This document shows, piece by piece, positions 5,966-6,143 of a DNA stretch of 6,143 bases (within the stretch, counting starts at the first letter, position 1; each line of letters starts with the position of its first letter). Position numbers and translations under genes: made by a program. The notes under the pieces are model-generated. The model had not been told where the DNA came from. It saw only the letters and a list, made by a program, of their open reading frames with translations, and searched no databases. This stretch comes from Deltaproteobacteria bacterium (GTDB lineage: Bacteria; Myxococcota; Polyangia; Polyangiales; B10-G4), in contig JAFDCW010000296.1 in NCBI GenBank assembly GCA_019312705.1, positions 1 to 6,143 of the forward strand. The letters run 5' to 3'.

Positions 5966-6143
5966 AGCACCCTCGGCGAGCGCTGGCCTTCCTCATCCCC
6001 GCGCTCGCCCTCGCGGCCTCGGCCTCGGCGGTCACCCCCTCCTCGGCGTCGGCCCAGCAGATGGGCACGGCGCTGTCGGGAGCCGCGACCGCGGACGGCG
6101 CCTCGGCGTACTACAACCCGGCTGCGATGTCGGCCGGGGAAGG
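5947..6143 (+). CDS. FadL/OMPP1-like outer-membrane channel (partial, N-terminus only)
   Basis: Open frame from GTG 5947 to the window end (65 codons plus two bases). Residues 1-37 form a signal peptide: a basic start (LKHPRR), a hydrophobic core (ALAFLIPALALAASASA) and a likely cut near SASAQQ. The mature start is MGTALSGAATADGASAYYNPAAMSAG. This closely matches the opening of FadL/TodX/OMPP1 channels (small-residue stretch, then DASAxYYNPAAM), which carry long-chain fatty acids or other hydrophobic compounds across the outer membrane. The barrel itself is outside the window, so the family call rests on this motif alone. GTG at 5947 is the only start giving a complete signal peptide, and it lies within the Arg codons of the previous gene. 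The ribosome site is weak, so coupling to the upstream gene is likely. Another beta-barrel family with the same N-terminal motif remains possible. Confidence 0.65.
   Translation, partial: MPPSALKHPRRALAFLIPALALAASASAVTPSSASAQQMGTALSGAATADGASAYYNPAAMSAGE

Noticed and set aside
6001..6058. Repeated GCCTCG/CCTCGG-like hexamers
   Set aside because: They encode the Ala/Ser-rich signal peptide of the FadL-like protein; simple codon repetition explains them.

Overview
The window looks like chromosomal DNA of a myxobacterium or close relative (phylum Myxococcota). It is GC-rich throughout, and the best pointer is the 711-residue secreted protein, which ends in a Gly-Cys / hydrophobic / Arg-Arg-Arg-Arg tail of the MYXO-CTERM type. 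No tRNA, rRNA, CRISPR array, insertion sequence or other mobile element was seen. The DNA is almost fully coding: six genes, two of them cut by the window edges.

Layout. (1) 1-810, minus: a PAS-HisKA-HATPase sensor histidine kinase resembling the cytoplasmic half of PhoR, cut before the end of its ATPase domain. (2) 811-897: an 87-base divergent intergenic region. (3) 898-1677 and 1674-2564, plus: a TrmN6-like SAM-dependent methyltransferase and a short UvrC/Cho-like GIY-YIG nuclease, joined by a 4-base GTGA stop/start overlap. (4) 2521-3687, minus: a membrane-anchored protein of unknown function built from two copies of a domain of about 170 residues. Its 3' end overlaps the nuclease gene by 44 bases, tail to tail. 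(5) 3688-3829: a 142-base divergent intergenic region with promoter-like elements. (6) 3830-5965, plus: a large exported protein whose first 475 or so residues read like a two-lobed BPI/LBP-type (TULIP) lipid-binding protein, followed by two Ig-like domains and the MYXO-CTERM tail. (7) From 5947, plus: the signal peptide and first mature residues of what looks like a FadL/OMPP1-type outer-membrane hydrophobic-compound channel, overlapping the previous gene by 19 bases and running off the window.

How they may work together. The most interesting part is the last pair: a probable surface-anchored lipid-binding protein translationally coupled to a probable FadL-type channel. This suggests a small system for capturing or moving lipids or hydrophobic molecules at the outer membrane. 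It is inferred from sequence pattern and gene order. The TULIP assignment in particular rests on pattern resemblance recognised by eye and needs a profile or structure comparison. The methyltransferase/nuclease pair is probably housekeeping (tRNA modification plus a repair-type nuclease), although an adenine-N6-type methyltransferase coupled to a GIY-YIG nuclease also brings to mind restriction-modification.
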